Positions 17,103 through 25,976 are shown, counted from the stretch's first letter. The stretch is DNA of 64,000 nucleotides from Streptococcus infantis (GCF_000963255.1 NZ_JYOV01000002.1:62001-126000); one strand, 5' to 3'. A program made the numbers and translations. Notes: generated from the letters alone by a model not told the origin.

Positions 17103-17960
17103 ATGGTGAAAACATTTTTTATTCCAAATAAAGAAAGCATTCTAGGACAACAGGAGATTTTAACAGCTAAGTCAGTCTTGGCCCTAGTAGATGGCTTAGA
17201 GTCACATAGCTATGATGCAGTCTATCTCCGTCAACCCTTCAATCGCCTTGAGTATATCGAGTGTGGAATCGTAGGCAAGTCTCAATTTCTCTTTAAAGTT
17301 CGTTATGCAGATGCTCAAAAAGGCTACCAAGTAATCATTCCTGATTTGATTACAAGAGCTGACTGGGAGATTGTAGAAGCTCTCTTACAAGCCTTGTCTA
17401 GCAAGGTTGGTGAAGCAGTTGAAGGATTGTCAGACTTTGATTTGGAAAACTATTTCCAAGAAACTGTCAAGAGCTATCTAGCTGATAAGGGTGCTCGTTT
17501 GGGCTTCTGCCAAGGAATTCTATCAACTATTTACTTTGATAAGAAGGACTTAGAAAACTTCTTGGAAGAAGATGGAGTGGCACGTTTTGAAGCATTAGTC
17601 AAAAAGGTTCAAGGGTCGGATGCATATCCAGCAAGTGCTAAATTCTATCCAGATGGTGAGGGTAAGATCCACGGCATCTATCACCTGGCTCAGGGGGTTA
17701 AGACAATTTTGCCGAAAGGTCCTGTTGTTCCCGTGCCTTATGTTGAGCAGTTGGCTGGTAAGGACCTTGTCTGGGAGATTGACTTGGTGAAAATATCTGG
17801 AGATGGTTCAAAAGCTGAAGACTATGAAGCAGTAGCTAGACTCGATTACCAAGCCTTTTTAGAAGCTCTTCCAAAGGAACTTTGTCAGGATTTGGATGCC
17901 AACCAAGTAGAGGTAGGACCAGTTTCAGGAGAGGATTTTGAAGCCTTAGTAAATAGATAA
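17103..17960 (+). CDS. Uncharacterised streptococcal protein (DUF4299-like)
   Basis: A 285-residue soluble protein without signal peptide or membrane segment. I chose ATG 17103 because AAAGGAG lies 8 bases before it; a longer frame from 17061 would start before the cre site. The sequence is acidic, with repeated aromatic positions (FFIPNKES, HSYDAVYLRQPFNRLEYIE, RADWEIVEALLQAL). It resembles proteins I know as DUF4299, found mainly in streptococci, with no established function. The perfect cre site in its promoter is the best functional hint: the gene should respond to carbon source. It converges with the DUF6574 gene and shares a two-way terminator. Confidence 0.75.
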   Translation: MVKTFFIPNKESILGQQEILTAKSVLALVDGLESHSYDAVYLRQPFNRLEYIECGIVGKSQFLFKVRYADAQKGYQVIIPDLITRADWEIVEALLQALSSKVGEAVEGLSDFDLENYFQETVKSYLADKGARLGFCQGILSTIYFDKKDLENFLEEDGVARFEALVKKVQGSDAYPASAKFYPDGEGKIHGIYHLAQGVKTILPKGPVVPVPYVEQLAGKDLVWEIDLVKISGDGSKAEDYEAVARLDYQAFLEALPKELCQDLDANQVEVGPVSGEDFEALVNR

Positions 17961-17995
17961 AAAAGAAATTTGGAGTAAAAGTCCAAATATAAGTT

Positions 17996-18051
17996 AAAAA
18001 GCGAACAAGATTAGTTTTCTGATTATCAGAATTCTGTCTTGTTCGCTTTTT
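17996..18051. terminator. Bidirectional terminator between convergent genes
   Basis: AAAAAGCGAACAAGA (17996-18010) pairs perfectly with TCTTGTTCGCTTTTT (18037-18051), a 15-bp stem that ends in A's on one side and T's on the other. It serves the gene at 17103 and the minus-strand gene at 18117. Confidence 0.88.
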
Positions 18052-18116
18052 TGTTTCTAAAATTTTATAGTAATGATCCTCTAAAGTTAATATCTTTCTA
18101 TCTCGCTACCTTTATC

Positions 18117-19073
18117 TTACATAAAAGCTAGGATTCGTAGATATTCAAATACTAGAGTCATTTCTGCTAGGAAGAAGAGAAATAGGATACCACCGTTGAC
18201 TAGAAATGCCAAGAGAAGGCGATAGAAGGAATCAGTTTGGCTATCTTTACTTGGTCTTGAGATGGTATAGAGGTTGGCAAGAAGTACCAGACCAATGCTA
18301 ATGAGGCAGAGAAGAGCCGCAAAGCGTAGACTATTAAAGAAGGCAAAGAAACTGGCAATACCTGTGAGCAGGAGAGGAAGGGCGAAGAGTCTGCTGTACT
18401 CTTGCAAGGATTTTTCCAGCGTCCAGTCATTGTCCTGATTGACAAAACGTTTAACTACAAATCCACCCATAAGGATAGAAAAGAAGAATAAACTTGTCGC
18501 TACCAAGATGGAGAAGATAGAAAAGAGATTCAGTGAAGGGAACTGCTCGCTGACATGAGAGTTGATAGCCGCCATATGGCCGTAGTAGTTATGCTTGATA
18601 TGATAAATCGCACAGAAGAAACTAAGAGCAGAAAAGATAGTCAGCAGGGCAAAGGCATTATAACTATGTTTTTTATCTGTATCAATGCTTGTTGTCGGTT
18701 CTTTAAGGGCACCTTGTAGCCAAAACCAAAGATCAGCCAGTTCTTCTTTGAATACTGCGAATAGTGCTGTTTTGGCAGATGTAGAATCTGGTAAAAACGG
18801 GCTTTCCAAAGATTGACTTTTCTGAGAAGCTTCTTTAACAGGTTCTTCTGACTCGTCTATCTTTTCTGATTTTTCAGCGAGTTCTTCAGTCTCTACAGTT
18901 TCCTCACTAGTTTCCTTATCTTCTGGATTGGCTTGAGGATTTTCCTCAACTACTGGCGCCTCTTCTCTTGTCTCTGAATCTTCTTCAAGGAGAACTGAGT
19001 CGGATGGGCTATCTTTTTTATCATTGTTGGCTGTTTTTTCGAAATCAGCACTTTCAAACCATTCTTGAGTCAT
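18117..19073 (-). CDS. DUF6574-like membrane protein with acidic N-terminus
   Basis: A 318-residue protein. The first 100 residues are strongly acidic and Glu/Ser-rich (EEDSETREEAPVVEEN and similar), without signal peptide. After a short linker follow about five hydrophobic helices (ALLTIFSALSFFCAIYHI, FSIFSILVATSLFFFSIL, LFALPLLLTGIASFFAFF and two more). The family function is unknown; the layout suggests a cytoplasmic acidic tail with a membrane domain. AAGGGAGG precedes the ATG. It lies 87 bases behind the DUF4097 gene and is probably the last gene of the PadR operon. Confidence 0.72.
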   Translation of the reverse strand: MTQEWFESADFEKTANNDKKDSPSDSVLLEEDSETREEAPVVEENPQANPEDKETSEETVETEELAEKSEKIDESEEPVKEASQKSQSLESPFLPDSTSAKTALFAVFKEELADLWFWLQGALKEPTTSIDTDKKHSYNAFALLTIFSALSFFCAIYHIKHNYYGHMAAINSHVSEQFPSLNLFSIFSILVATSLFFFSILMGGFVVKRFVNQDNDWTLEKSLQEYSRLFALPLLLTGIASFFAFFNSLRFAALLCLISIGLVLLANLYTISRPSKDSQTDSFYRLLLAFLVNGGILFLFFLAEMTLVFEYLRILAFM

Positions 19074-19160
19074 AATAGACCTCCCTTTTTTGATTAATTT
19101 TTGAGTAGTAACTACTAGTTGTCTTTATTCATGATTTCTATAAGAAAGCAAGCGATCTTA

Positions 19161-20069
19161 TTATGGGAAATAGATACTTTGATTAGATTTTGCGACGAGG
19201 AGATCTTGCGTATCTTTTTTTTCTGTTTTGTAAGGGTTCGCTAATGCTTCACCTTTACTACCTCCCGTAGGTATGTCACGTCTGTCTCGATGCCAACGAT
19301 AGATATCACCATGTTCAGCAGAAAACTCAACATTGATTCGATCAAGTTCCTTTTGAGATAACTCGAGTGAGATATCTTTTCTTGCCTCGAATTCCACTCG
19401 ACCATGCACTTGGATATCGTCTGCCTTGATATGTTCATGATCTGCTTGGATGCGGCTATCTGTTAGACTGGTTTCAAATACATTGACAATTCCAGTTGTG
19501 ATCAGTTGGCTATTTTTAATCTCGCTATCAGTGATACGAAGGAGATATCCATTTGACAGAATCTTGGCATTGCTGAGTTTTGCATTAGCAATTGAAAGGA
19601 TACGATGGTTTACCTGGGCAGTTAGATTTTTTAAGTCTTTTCCTCTTGGTAATGAGAGAACAACTTCATCATTGCGACTAGAAATTCCGCTTGCGATATA
19701 GAGAATACCCTCGATACTAGAACCTATAGAGCGACGTGTAGTTGACTTGGTGTCAGTTATTTCAAGACTTTTCTCTTTGATAGAGTGTTGAAGATTTTCT
19801 TTTTCAGAGATGGTTGGATGATACTGAAGGTGAATCTTATCATCGTTTGACTCCGTAATGACGAGCGAATGTTCTGTTAGTGAGATGTTTAGATTTTCAA
19901 TATCTTGATCAAAAACGAGTTCTTCCATTCGACTTTCAAATACTGGATTTTGAGACATTGCAAGGAGGCTTCTGACACCATCTGTTTGGATCCCGATGAT
20001 CATCATGGAAAAACCAATGATACTAGTAACAACACCAAAGATAAGAAATCCTTTTGTCCATTTACGCAT
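19161..20069 (-). CDS. DUF4097 family putative adhesin-like protein
   Basis: A 302-residue protein that starts MRKWTKGFLIFGVV, with one N-terminal membrane helix and a large extracytoplasmic beta-helix-like domain built from repeated short strands (NAKLSNAKILSNGYLLRITD and similar), as in DUF4097 proteins. I chose ATG 20069 because AGGTGA precedes it; a longer frame reaching 20132 lies within the previous gene. It overlaps the DUF1700 gene by 8 bases. DUF1700-DUF4097 pairs under PadR control are linked to envelope stress in Firmicutes; the exact role is not established. Confidence 0.8.
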   Translation of the reverse strand: MRKWTKGFLIFGVVTSIIGFSMMIIGIQTDGVRSLLAMSQNPVFESRMEELVFDQDIENLNISLTEHSLVITESNDDKIHLQYHPTISEKENLQHSIKEKSLEITDTKSTTRRSIGSSIEGILYIASGISSRNDEVVLSLPRGKDLKNLTAQVNHRILSIANAKLSNAKILSNGYLLRITDSEIKNSQLITTGIVNVFETSLTDSRIQADHEHIKADDIQVHGRVEFEARKDISLELSQKELDRINVEFSAEHGDIYRWHRDRRDIPTGGSKGEALANPYKTEKKDTQDLLVAKSNQSIYFP

Positions 20070-20655
20070 GTCTTTCACCTCTCTTTCCTCTATTAAGAAT
20101 CCATTGGATAAGTCGAAGGACCAGTAATCCAAAGAAACGGGTCACATAGGAAGTTGCTAGCAAGACTAGGGATGAAGCTCCGACTGCCAGTAAACCTCCA
20201 CCAAAAATCAGAATAAAAGCAGATGTAGATTCAGCCAGAATGTAGAAGCTTTCAAATAGGAGAACAGCTCCGAGAACCATTCCAGCTGCTGATACAGCAA
20301 AGAAGGCAATAAGTACGCTGACAGCAGCGATAAAAATGCCGATGATAGCCATGAGAAGACCAATTCCGACCGGAATTCCGATAGGAGCTGCAAGAAGGGC
20401 TAGTAGAGCGATGCGTAAAATATGGCGGTCGTTCTTGCTGGAATTTTCTTGGTTGATTTTCTTATCAAGAAGTGTAGTCAGGACATCATGGGCAGCTTCT
20501 TTTGGACTTCCCAGGCTAGCGATAAGCTCCTCCTCACCTTCTGGCCCAGCATCATCAAAGAGTTCTTTGAAGTAGTCCATGGCTTCGATACGATCAGATT
20601 GAGGCAGCTTCATCAGATAGGCTTCAAGCTGATTCAAATATTCAGTTCTTGTCAT
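20062..20655 (-). CDS. DUF1700 family membrane protein
   Basis: A 197-residue protein. Residues 1-70 form a soluble helical domain (MTRTEYLNQLEAYLMKLP, DYFKELFDDAGPEGEEELIA, LGSPKEAAHDVL), the signature of DUF1700/HAAS proteins. The rest is four hydrophobic helices rich in Gly and Ala. It overlaps PadR by 14 bases and DUF4097 by 8 bases, so the three genes are translationally coupled. HAAS domains are thought to sense or bind the membrane partner; its role here is inferred from that. Confidence 0.82.
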   Translation of the reverse strand: MTRTEYLNQLEAYLMKLPQSDRIEAMDYFKELFDDAGPEGEEELIASLGSPKEAAHDVLTTLLDKKINQENSSKNDRHILRIALLALLAAPIGIPVGIGLLMAIIGIFIAAVSVLIAFFAVSAAGMVLGAVLLFESFYILAESTSAFILIFGGGLLAVGASSLVLLATSYVTRFFGLLVLRLIQWILNRGKRGERHA

Positions 20656-20968
20656 GGCGAATGCTCCCTTCTATGATGCCGTTGATAGTGTCAGTGTAGA
20701 GTGTCCATTCTTCTCGAAGGACAAAGAGTTGCTCCTCTCCGATTTCTGTCAAAGAGTAGTATTTGCGCATCCGACCTTGGTATTCGCGAGAGTATGTAGT
20801 CAGATAGCGGTTGGTATCCAGTTTTTTCAAGATGGGGTAGAGGGTGGATTCCTTGATTTTGGCAATGAGTTTAATGGTTTGGCTAATCTCATAACCATAG
20901 GAATCCCCTTGTTCTAGGATGGCCAGGATGAGAAATTCAATCAAGGCCGATGATGTTGGAAAATACAT
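20642..20968 (-). CDS. PadR family transcriptional regulator
   Basis: A 108-residue winged-helix repressor. EFLILAILEQGDSYGYEISQ is the family's opening helix pair, KESTLYPILKKLDTNRYLTT the recognition helix and wing start, and GRMRKYYSLTEIGEEQL the wing and dimer helix. It is the first gene of the operon, with AAGGAGG before the ATG. Its promoter (TTGACA-17-TATGAT) is flanked by two identical 19-bp AT boxes, which fits autoregulation; PadR members often sense membrane-active compounds. The signal is unknown here. Confidence 0.88.
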   Translation of the reverse strand: MYFPTSSALIEFLILAILEQGDSYGYEISQTIKLIAKIKESTLYPILKKLDTNRYLTTYSREYQGRMRKYYSLTEIGEEQLFVLREEWTLYTDTINGIIEGSIRHDKN

Positions 20969-20990
20969 GGGGCACCTCCTTTTTTAGTAT

Positions 20991-21009
20991 GTAAAAATTT
21001 TATATATAA
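20991..21009. promoter_or_regulatory. Proximal copy of a 19-bp box, candidate PadR operator
   Basis: GTAAAAATTTTATATATAA lies in the leader of the PadR operon, between the -10 (21025-21030) and the ribosome binding site. An identical copy lies at 21063-21081. Confidence 0.5.
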
Positions 21010-21024
21010 TTATTCTACACATAC

Positions 21025-21053
21025 ATCATACATCTATTTGTAAGCCCTGTCAA
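21025..21053 (-). promoter_or_regulatory. Promoter of the PadR operon
   Basis: On the minus strand TTGACA (21048-21053) and TATGAT (21025-21030) are separated by exactly 17 bases. This is one of the best promoters in the window and is framed by the two 19-bp boxes. Confidence 0.85.
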
Positions 21054-21062
21054 GTAATATGT

Positions 21063-21081
21063 GTAAAAATTTTATATATAA
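21063..21081. promoter_or_regulatory. Distal copy of the 19-bp box, candidate PadR operator
   Basis: Identical to 20991-21009, in the same orientation, 72 bases away. It ends up just upstream of the -35, so the two copies bracket the promoter. Confidence 0.5.
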
Positions 21082-21083
21082 AA

Positions 21084-21109
21084 AATCTTCTAGTAAAAAC
21101 TAGAAGATT
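21084..21109 (-). terminator. Terminator of the minus-strand gene at 21142
   Basis: AATCTTCTAGT (21084-21094) pairs perfectly with ACTAGAAGATT (21099-21109) around a four-base loop. Read on the minus strand the stem is followed by TTTTTT. Confidence 0.85.
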
Positions 21110-21141
21110 GGAGGCTGTTTTGCATTACTTTGAGGCAATGC

Positions 21142-21567
21142 TTATCTGCAATCCTCATCATAAATGGGCGGAAGATAAAAATACTTGTCTTCAATCTTGA
21201 TTTTGGCACAGAGGATGCCGTTTTGATAAACATATCCCTTAAATGGGGGATAGCTATCCAAGTTTTCTAGGATATTCTCAGGCAAAGATCTGAAATTGTA
21301 ATCCCTCAGAGCCCCAGAACCAATCAATCTTTCAGTCCGATAAGCCTTGATTTCTTTTTCATATTTTTTGAGAAATTCTTCTCGTTTCCTTTCAAAGAGA
21401 GCCAAATCTCCGTCATCTAACTCGTAATAGCGTTCGTAGCCAGCAATCCAAGAAATATAAACACACAGTAAAGATTTTTCTATCTCAGGAGAGTAGCCAA
21501 TTGTAAAGTAATTTTCTTTGTCGACCTGTCGATTTTCTACTGTGATAGTCTGTATAAAGTTAGTCAT
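21142..21567 (-). CDS. Uncharacterised protein, possible immunity-type
   Basis: A 141-residue soluble acidic protein (MTNFIQTITVENRQVDKE...). I do not recognise a family. It has a mixed alpha/beta look, a charged helix (FERKREEFLKKYEKEIKAYR) and a Tyr-rich C-terminus (KYFYLPPIYDEDCR). GGAG lies 6 bases before the ATG. It follows the LRR-like gene by 41 bases and ends at its own terminator, so the two are likely cotranscribed. Small orphan genes beside Imm26-like proteins are often immunity genes against polymorphic toxins; this is only a contextual guess. Confidence 0.6.
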   Translation of the reverse strand: MTNFIQTITVENRQVDKENYFTIGYSPEIEKSLLCVYISWIAGYERYYELDDGDLALFERKREEFLKKYEKEIKAYRTERLIGSGALRDYNFRSLPENILENLDSYPPFKGYVYQNGILCAKIKIEDKYFYLPPIYDEDCR

Positions 21568-21608
21568 GATAATCTCCGTTTCAGGAATGAACTAGAAAGG
21601 CTTCTCAT

Positions 21609-23105
21609 TTAAAAATCCTTTAGCTCATCAAAGATTTCTATAAATTTTTCTTTGTCTATTCCTAAATCTTCAGGTAGTAAATCTAAGATCTCAACTAGGG
21701 CACTATAGATATCCTCTCTCTCGATTGTTTCAATAAAACAGTTACGTTTGTCGATTTTATTGAAACCTTGAGTATATTCTCTTATGAGAACTTCTACGTT
21801 TGTCATAGTGTTCTCATTGGGGTTTTCTAGAAGCTTTATAAGGCTTGCTCTAGTCTTTCTATATAGAGAGGCTGCTTTTTTTGCATTTGCGGTTGAAATA
21901 TTTTCTTGTCCATCCCATGAGCGAAATGGATTATCTAGGTTTTGGGCTAGCCATTCAGCTTTCCTCGGTTTTGTTATCCAAAGATTCAGTCCCTTGTCTT
22001 GCTGTTTTTTATAATATTTTTTGGATACTTTAGCGGCATCTTCTGGTAAGCTGCTCATCCAAAACATGCTTAATTGAGGTAAATCTTCTGGTTTTGGGAT
22101 ATCCTCTGCAGTAAAGCCAAACAAATCAACGGTTGAGAAATTGATTAACTCTTTTAACTCTGATAATTTATGGAAATTAAGAATATTACCAGGTTTCCCC
22201 CACAATCTCAATTCCCTAAGATTTGGATAGTTATTCAAGATTTGTGCAAAGTCTATTTCAAGGATGTTTGAACAATGGATGGCTCCCAAATCCTTTAATC
22301 CCAGCACCTTGGGTAGAGAGTTATCAAGTTGTAATCGTAAGCTGGCTCCATGATCCTTTACAAGTATCTGACAATTGTTGCTCATGTCTCCTAATAAGAA
22401 TAGTTCCTCTAAATCATCGTTTAATCTAAGTTCCTCTACACCTGTCAAATCAATGGAAAGTCGATGTATGGATGTCTTAGAAAAATCCAGTTTTGTTTGT
22501 CCATGATTTTCAAGAACTAGTTCTGTAATAAAAGGAGTCGACTGTAAATATTCATATATATTTTTGTGCCATTTAGTTAATGCCAACTTAGATAAACAAG
22601 GAAAGACTTTTAATTCTAATGCGTTTTCAAAGGGCGTCCACTCGTCATTGATATTGTATTTAGAAATACGATACTCATTTCCTGCAAATGAAACCTTTTC
22701 CTTGCTTTTATCTGCTTTCTTAAATAAATCTCTTTTTTCTTTTGGGATTTCTTGCCATTTTAGTTGCCTATAAATATCGTAACCATTCCCCCAAAACATA
22801 GCATATGTGTTTGTGCTTTCGGTTGTTAATGGTCTTGTATTCCCAATAAAAATATAATTTGACGGTACATGAATATCAACATTACTCAGATGCAAGCCTC
22901 TATCCCAGTACATAAAATCAATGTACAGTGGCTTTAAGAAAGATAGTTCTTCTTCTGTAAGAGGTTGTTCTCCTGACCAGTCTAATGACAGTAGGACAGC
23001 CTGAGGCTTTTTCTCCCCCTCTTCGATCTTGGTTATCTGGCAAGCTATGTATTTTTTTAGATGGAAATTGTAAACACAATAGACGTCCCCTGATTTTGCT
23101 AGCAT
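21609..23105 (-). CDS. LRR-like protein with Imm26-like N-terminus
   Basis: A 498-residue soluble protein. The N-terminal 70 residues (SGDVYCVYNFHLKKYIACQI and following) look like the Imm26 type of immunity domain, which opens with a GDxx beta strand; this assignment is tentative. Residues about 180-370 show irregular leucine-rich repeats (YPNLRELRLWGKPGNILNFH, LSELKELINFSTVDLFGFT). The C-terminus is helical and ends in LPEDLGIDKEKFIEIFDELK. AAGGAG precedes the ATG. A decayed relative of the LRR part lies directly upstream at 23210-23570, which suggests a gene family in turnover. No toxin gene is in the window. Confidence 0.65.
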   Translation of the reverse strand: MLAKSGDVYCVYNFHLKKYIACQITKIEEGEKKPQAVLLSLDWSGEQPLTEEELSFLKPLYIDFMYWDRGLHLSNVDIHVPSNYIFIGNTRPLTTESTNTYAMFWGNGYDIYRQLKWQEIPKEKRDLFKKADKSKEKVSFAGNEYRISKYNINDEWTPFENALELKVFPCLSKLALTKWHKNIYEYLQSTPFITELVLENHGQTKLDFSKTSIHRLSIDLTGVEELRLNDDLEELFLLGDMSNNCQILVKDHGASLRLQLDNSLPKVLGLKDLGAIHCSNILEIDFAQILNNYPNLRELRLWGKPGNILNFHKLSELKELINFSTVDLFGFTAEDIPKPEDLPQLSMFWMSSLPEDAAKVSKKYYKKQQDKGLNLWITKPRKAEWLAQNLDNPFRSWDGQENISTANAKKAASLYRKTRASLIKLLENPNENTMTNVEVLIREYTQGFNKIDKRNCFIETIEREDIYSALVEILDLLPEDLGIDKEKFIEIFDELKDF

Positions 23106-23209
23106 ATAAATTTCTCCTTAAATGTTACTACATTTTCAATAGTCTTTTTAGACTTTTAAACAAATACTTGTTTGTAATTGAGTTAAAACAAGTAAAGTTC
23201 TTTAAGGTT

Positions 23210-23570
23210 TTATTTTAGATAGATTTCTGGTTTCTCAATGACTGAGCCGTCCTTCAATTTTGGGAATTGAAGGATTTTATGATGCAAAAGGTTAACCTCC
23301 TTGGAAGGTTTGATTGTTAGATATTCTAGCTTTATCAGATTAATGATTGAAGTTGCATCCTTACTTTTTAGGATACCAGTAAAAAAGTTGAAATAGCGTA
23401 ACTATGGTATATCATTTAAAAAGTTAGAGGAATCTACATGGATGTTTTTAGGGGAAAAACAATCCCCTTCAATTGAGAGAGTTTCGACTTCTTTGAGAGA
23501 TAAATTGTATAGTTGTTTCCATCATGGTCTTCTTTATCAAATTTAAACGATAAATCTTCCTAGGTATATT
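23210..23570 (-). pseudogene. Decayed LRR-like gene fragment
   Basis: On the minus strand one frame reads QLYNLSLKEVETLSIEGD, FSPKNIHVDSSNFLNDIP, a TAG at 23402-23404, then LRYFNFFTGILKSK, NLIKLEYLTIKPSKEV, and ends KPEIYLK with TAA at 23210-23212. Farther upstream the reading moves to another frame (EDLSFKFDKEDHDGN). So at least one frameshift and one nonsense change are present, and no start remains. The leucine pattern resembles that of the 21609-23105 protein. It fills most of the 585-base gap between that gene and the transporter at 23691. Confidence 0.65.
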
Positions 23571-23633
23571 ATAGCATGTTTTAGCTTAACGAAAGTCTTG
23601 TGAGGAGGCCTTTCAAACCTTTTTAAAAGAAAA

Positions 23634-23655
23634 AAGCCAGACATCCGTCTGGCTT
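23634..23655 (-). terminator. Terminator of the CynX-type transporter gene
   Basis: AAGCCAGAC (23634-23642) and GTCTGGCTT (23647-23655) form a perfect 9-bp stem with an ATCC loop. On the minus strand it is followed by TTTT. Confidence 0.85.
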
Positions 23656-23690
23656 GAAAAGTATTTCTCGTTGAGTTGAATTTCAACCTT

Positions 23691-24857
23691 TTAAAGGATT
23701 TTATCCGCTCGATCCACCATAAAGAGGGCGATTGTCATGATGATATCAATTACTAGAAGAATCAGTACCGCTGGAACCCAAGACTGGAACATGTTAAAAC
23801 TGTAACCAAAGAGAGTTGGTCCAAAGGCCGCTAGAATGTAACCACCGGTCTGGGCAAGTCCAGATAATTGGGCTGTCTTTTCAGGAGAGCTGGTTTTGAT
23901 GGAGAAGCAAACCATGAGATAGGGGAAAAGTGCGCTACAGGCCGTGCCAATTAAGAGGTGAGCCATCAGCCAATAAAAGAAATTACTACTTGGGTATAAA
24001 AGCATGGCAATTCCTAACATACCAGCCAGAGAGATGATTGTTAACATGATTTGACGGTGACGATTTGACAAACGCGTCGTTAAACTTGGAATGGTCATGG
24101 AGAAGGGAATGCTAATTAGTGAAAAGATAGAAGCCAGAAGTCCGGCATTCGTATGAGCTAGCCCTGCACTGATGGCCATGGTTGGTAACCAGGTCATACT
24201 GGTATAGAAGAGTAAGGACTGAAGTCCACCAAAGACAATAATAGCCCAAACTTGCTTGCTTTTTAGGATATTCTCTTTTTCTTTTTTCTCTTCATGCCCT
24301 TCTAGGAAATGATTGTGGCCATGGTTGGGGAACCAGACCAATAAGGTTAGCAGGCAGACCATGGACAGGCAGAGAATCAGCCCCTTCCAAGATGTTGCCT
24401 GAGTAATGGGTACAGAGAGGTAGGAAGCTAGTGCTGTCGCGATTCCCATAGTCGTCACATAAACCGTTGTCAGGAAGCTAATCTTTTGTGGATAGTTTGC
24501 CTGAATCATACTAGGAAGAAGTACGTTAAAAATAGCGACACTTGCTCCGATGAGTAAGGTTCCCAGATAGAGAAGGGGAAGATTGAAGATACGAATCGCT
24601 GAACCCACAGTCAAGACGAGGAGGCTGTAGGTGAAAAGATGCTCAAGTCCAATTTTTTGAGCCAAACGTGTCGCAAAAGAGGAGAAAAGAGCAAACATCA
24701 AGAGAGGAAGGCTGGTCAAAACCCCAAGCGAGCTGACCTCAACTCCTAAACCTTGAGCAATATCTCCCAAAACAGTTGGTAAGGCCGTAAAAGGAGCTCT
24801 TAAGACCGCTCCGATTAAGATAATTCCTAGAATAAAAAAGAGTGATCGTTTTTTCAT
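23691..24857 (-). CDS. MFS transporter, CynX/NimT family
   Basis: A 388-residue membrane protein with twelve predicted helices. The opening GAVLRAPFTALPTVLGDIA and the following SLGVLTSLPLLMFALFS are characteristic of the CynX/NimT branch, whose members move cyanate, nitroimidazole-like or other small organic anions. I chose the ATG at 24857 (MKKRSLFFILG) because GAGG stands 7 bases before it; a longer frame to 24920 has no such site. A His-rich cytoplasmic loop (FPNHGHNHFLEGHEEKK) lies in the middle between helices 6 and 7. The substrate cannot be told from sequence. Confidence 0.82.
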   Translation of the reverse strand: MKKRSLFFILGIILIGAVLRAPFTALPTVLGDIAQGLGVEVSSLGVLTSLPLLMFALFSSFATRLAQKIGLEHLFTYSLLVLTVGSAIRIFNLPLLYLGTLLIGASVAIFNVLLPSMIQANYPQKISFLTTVYVTTMGIATALASYLSVPITQATSWKGLILCLSMVCLLTLLVWFPNHGHNHFLEGHEEKKEKENILKSKQVWAIIVFGGLQSLLFYTSMTWLPTMAISAGLAHTNAGLLASIFSLISIPFSMTIPSLTTRLSNRHRQIMLTIISLAGMLGIAMLLYPSSNFFYWLMAHLLIGTACSALFPYLMVCFSIKTSSPEKTAQLSGLAQTGGYILAAFGPTLFGYSFNMFQSWVPAVLILLVIDIIMTIALFMVDRADKIL

Positions 24858-25033
24858 GTGAACCTCAATAAACTGATTTTGATAACAGCTTATTTTAAGG
24901 CTTTTTCCAATAGATGTCAAGATGGTGTGAGAAAATCCGCTCCTTAGTTGAGCGAAATCATGGGTGAAAAAGAAGGATAGATTTACTAGTTTTTTCTGGG
25001 ATTCAAATAAAAATAGGAAAGTCTGGGAATTTG

Positions 25034-25042
25034 TGATAAAAT
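25034..25042 (+). promoter_or_regulatory. Extended -10 of the glycosyltransferase gene
   Basis: TGATAAAAT has the TGn extension in front of TAAAAT and lies 33 bases before the GTG start. The -35 region is poor. Confidence 0.4.
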
Positions 25043-25075
25043 AGTGAAAGAAAATCTATACATTGGAGAACTGCT

Positions 25076-25906
25076 GTGTCTGAAAATCGGAAATTTAGTG
25101 TCTTGATGTCAGTCTATATCAAAGAAAATCCTACCTTTCTAGAAGAAGCGGTAGAGAGTATCTTACATCAAACGCTTAAGCCTAGTGAAGTGGTTATCGT
25201 TGAAGACGGTCCATTGACACCTGAACTATATCAAGTTTTGGATAAATTGACAGCACAGTCAAGTATTCCAATTAAACGTTGTCCACTTGAACAAAACCGT
25301 GGCCTGGGCTTGGCACTACAGTATGGTGTTTTGCAGTGCCAATATGATGTTATTGCCCGAATGGATACAGATGATATTGCTGTCGAAGACCGTTTTGAGC
25401 AACAGTTTGACTTGATGGAAAAGGAAAACTTGGATCTACTAGGCGGTCATATCGCAGAATTCATCGATCAACCTGATGAAATTGTTTCTTACCGTCGTGT
25501 GCCGATTAAGCACGAAGAGATTATCGCCTACCAACGTATGAGAAGTGCCTTTAATCATATGACGGTTATGTTTAAAAAAGAGATGGTTCTTAAGGCAGGT
25601 AACTATGAAGATGGGCTCTATATGGAAGATGATTTGCTCTGGCTTAATATGATTAGCGCTGGTGCTCGGACTGGAAATGTGGATCAGATTCTTTGTAAGG
25701 TACGCGTGGGAGCGGGGATGTTTGAACGTCGTGGTGGCCTTCGCTATCTCAAACTCTATCGCCAAGCACGTCAAAGAATGCACGCGCGTGGACAGATTTC
25801 TTATGGCGAATATCTGAAAAGTGTTTTAATCCAAGTTGTCGTTGCCCTATGTCCAGGCTTTGTCCGACAGTTTATATTTTTAAAACTATTGAGAAAAAGC
25901 AAATAA
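25076..25906 (+). CDS. GT2 family glycosyltransferase
   Basis: A 276-residue glycosyltransferase of the GT-A fold. FSVLMSVYIKENPTFLEEAV is the nucleotide-binding opening, VIVEDGPLTPEL the first acidic site, and ARMDTDDIAVEDRF contains the metal-binding DxD. MEDDLLWLNMISAGARTG follows as the acceptor-side motif. The start is a GTG with GGAG 8 bases upstream. A C-terminal hydrophobic stretch may touch the membrane. The next gene (70 bases on) encodes a CapD-like epimerase, so both probably serve a cell-surface glycan. The pneumococcal counterpart I recall is SP_0102. Confidence 0.87.
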   Translation: MSENRKFSVLMSVYIKENPTFLEEAVESILHQTLKPSEVVIVEDGPLTPELYQVLDKLTAQSSIPIKRCPLEQNRGLGLALQYGVLQCQYDVIARMDTDDIAVEDRFEQQFDLMEKENLDLLGGHIAEFIDQPDEIVSYRRVPIKHEEIIAYQRMRSAFNHMTVMFKKEMVLKAGNYEDGLYMEDDLLWLNMISAGARTGNVDQILCKVRVGAGMFERRGGLRYLKLYRQARQRMHARGQISYGEYLKSVLIQVVVALCPGFVRQFIFLKLLRKSK

Positions 25907-25976
25907 CTAATCGGTTTTAGAAAAATATCTTGTAATTACTAGAAAATGTGATTTTGTGTAGGAGGATACCATTCAC

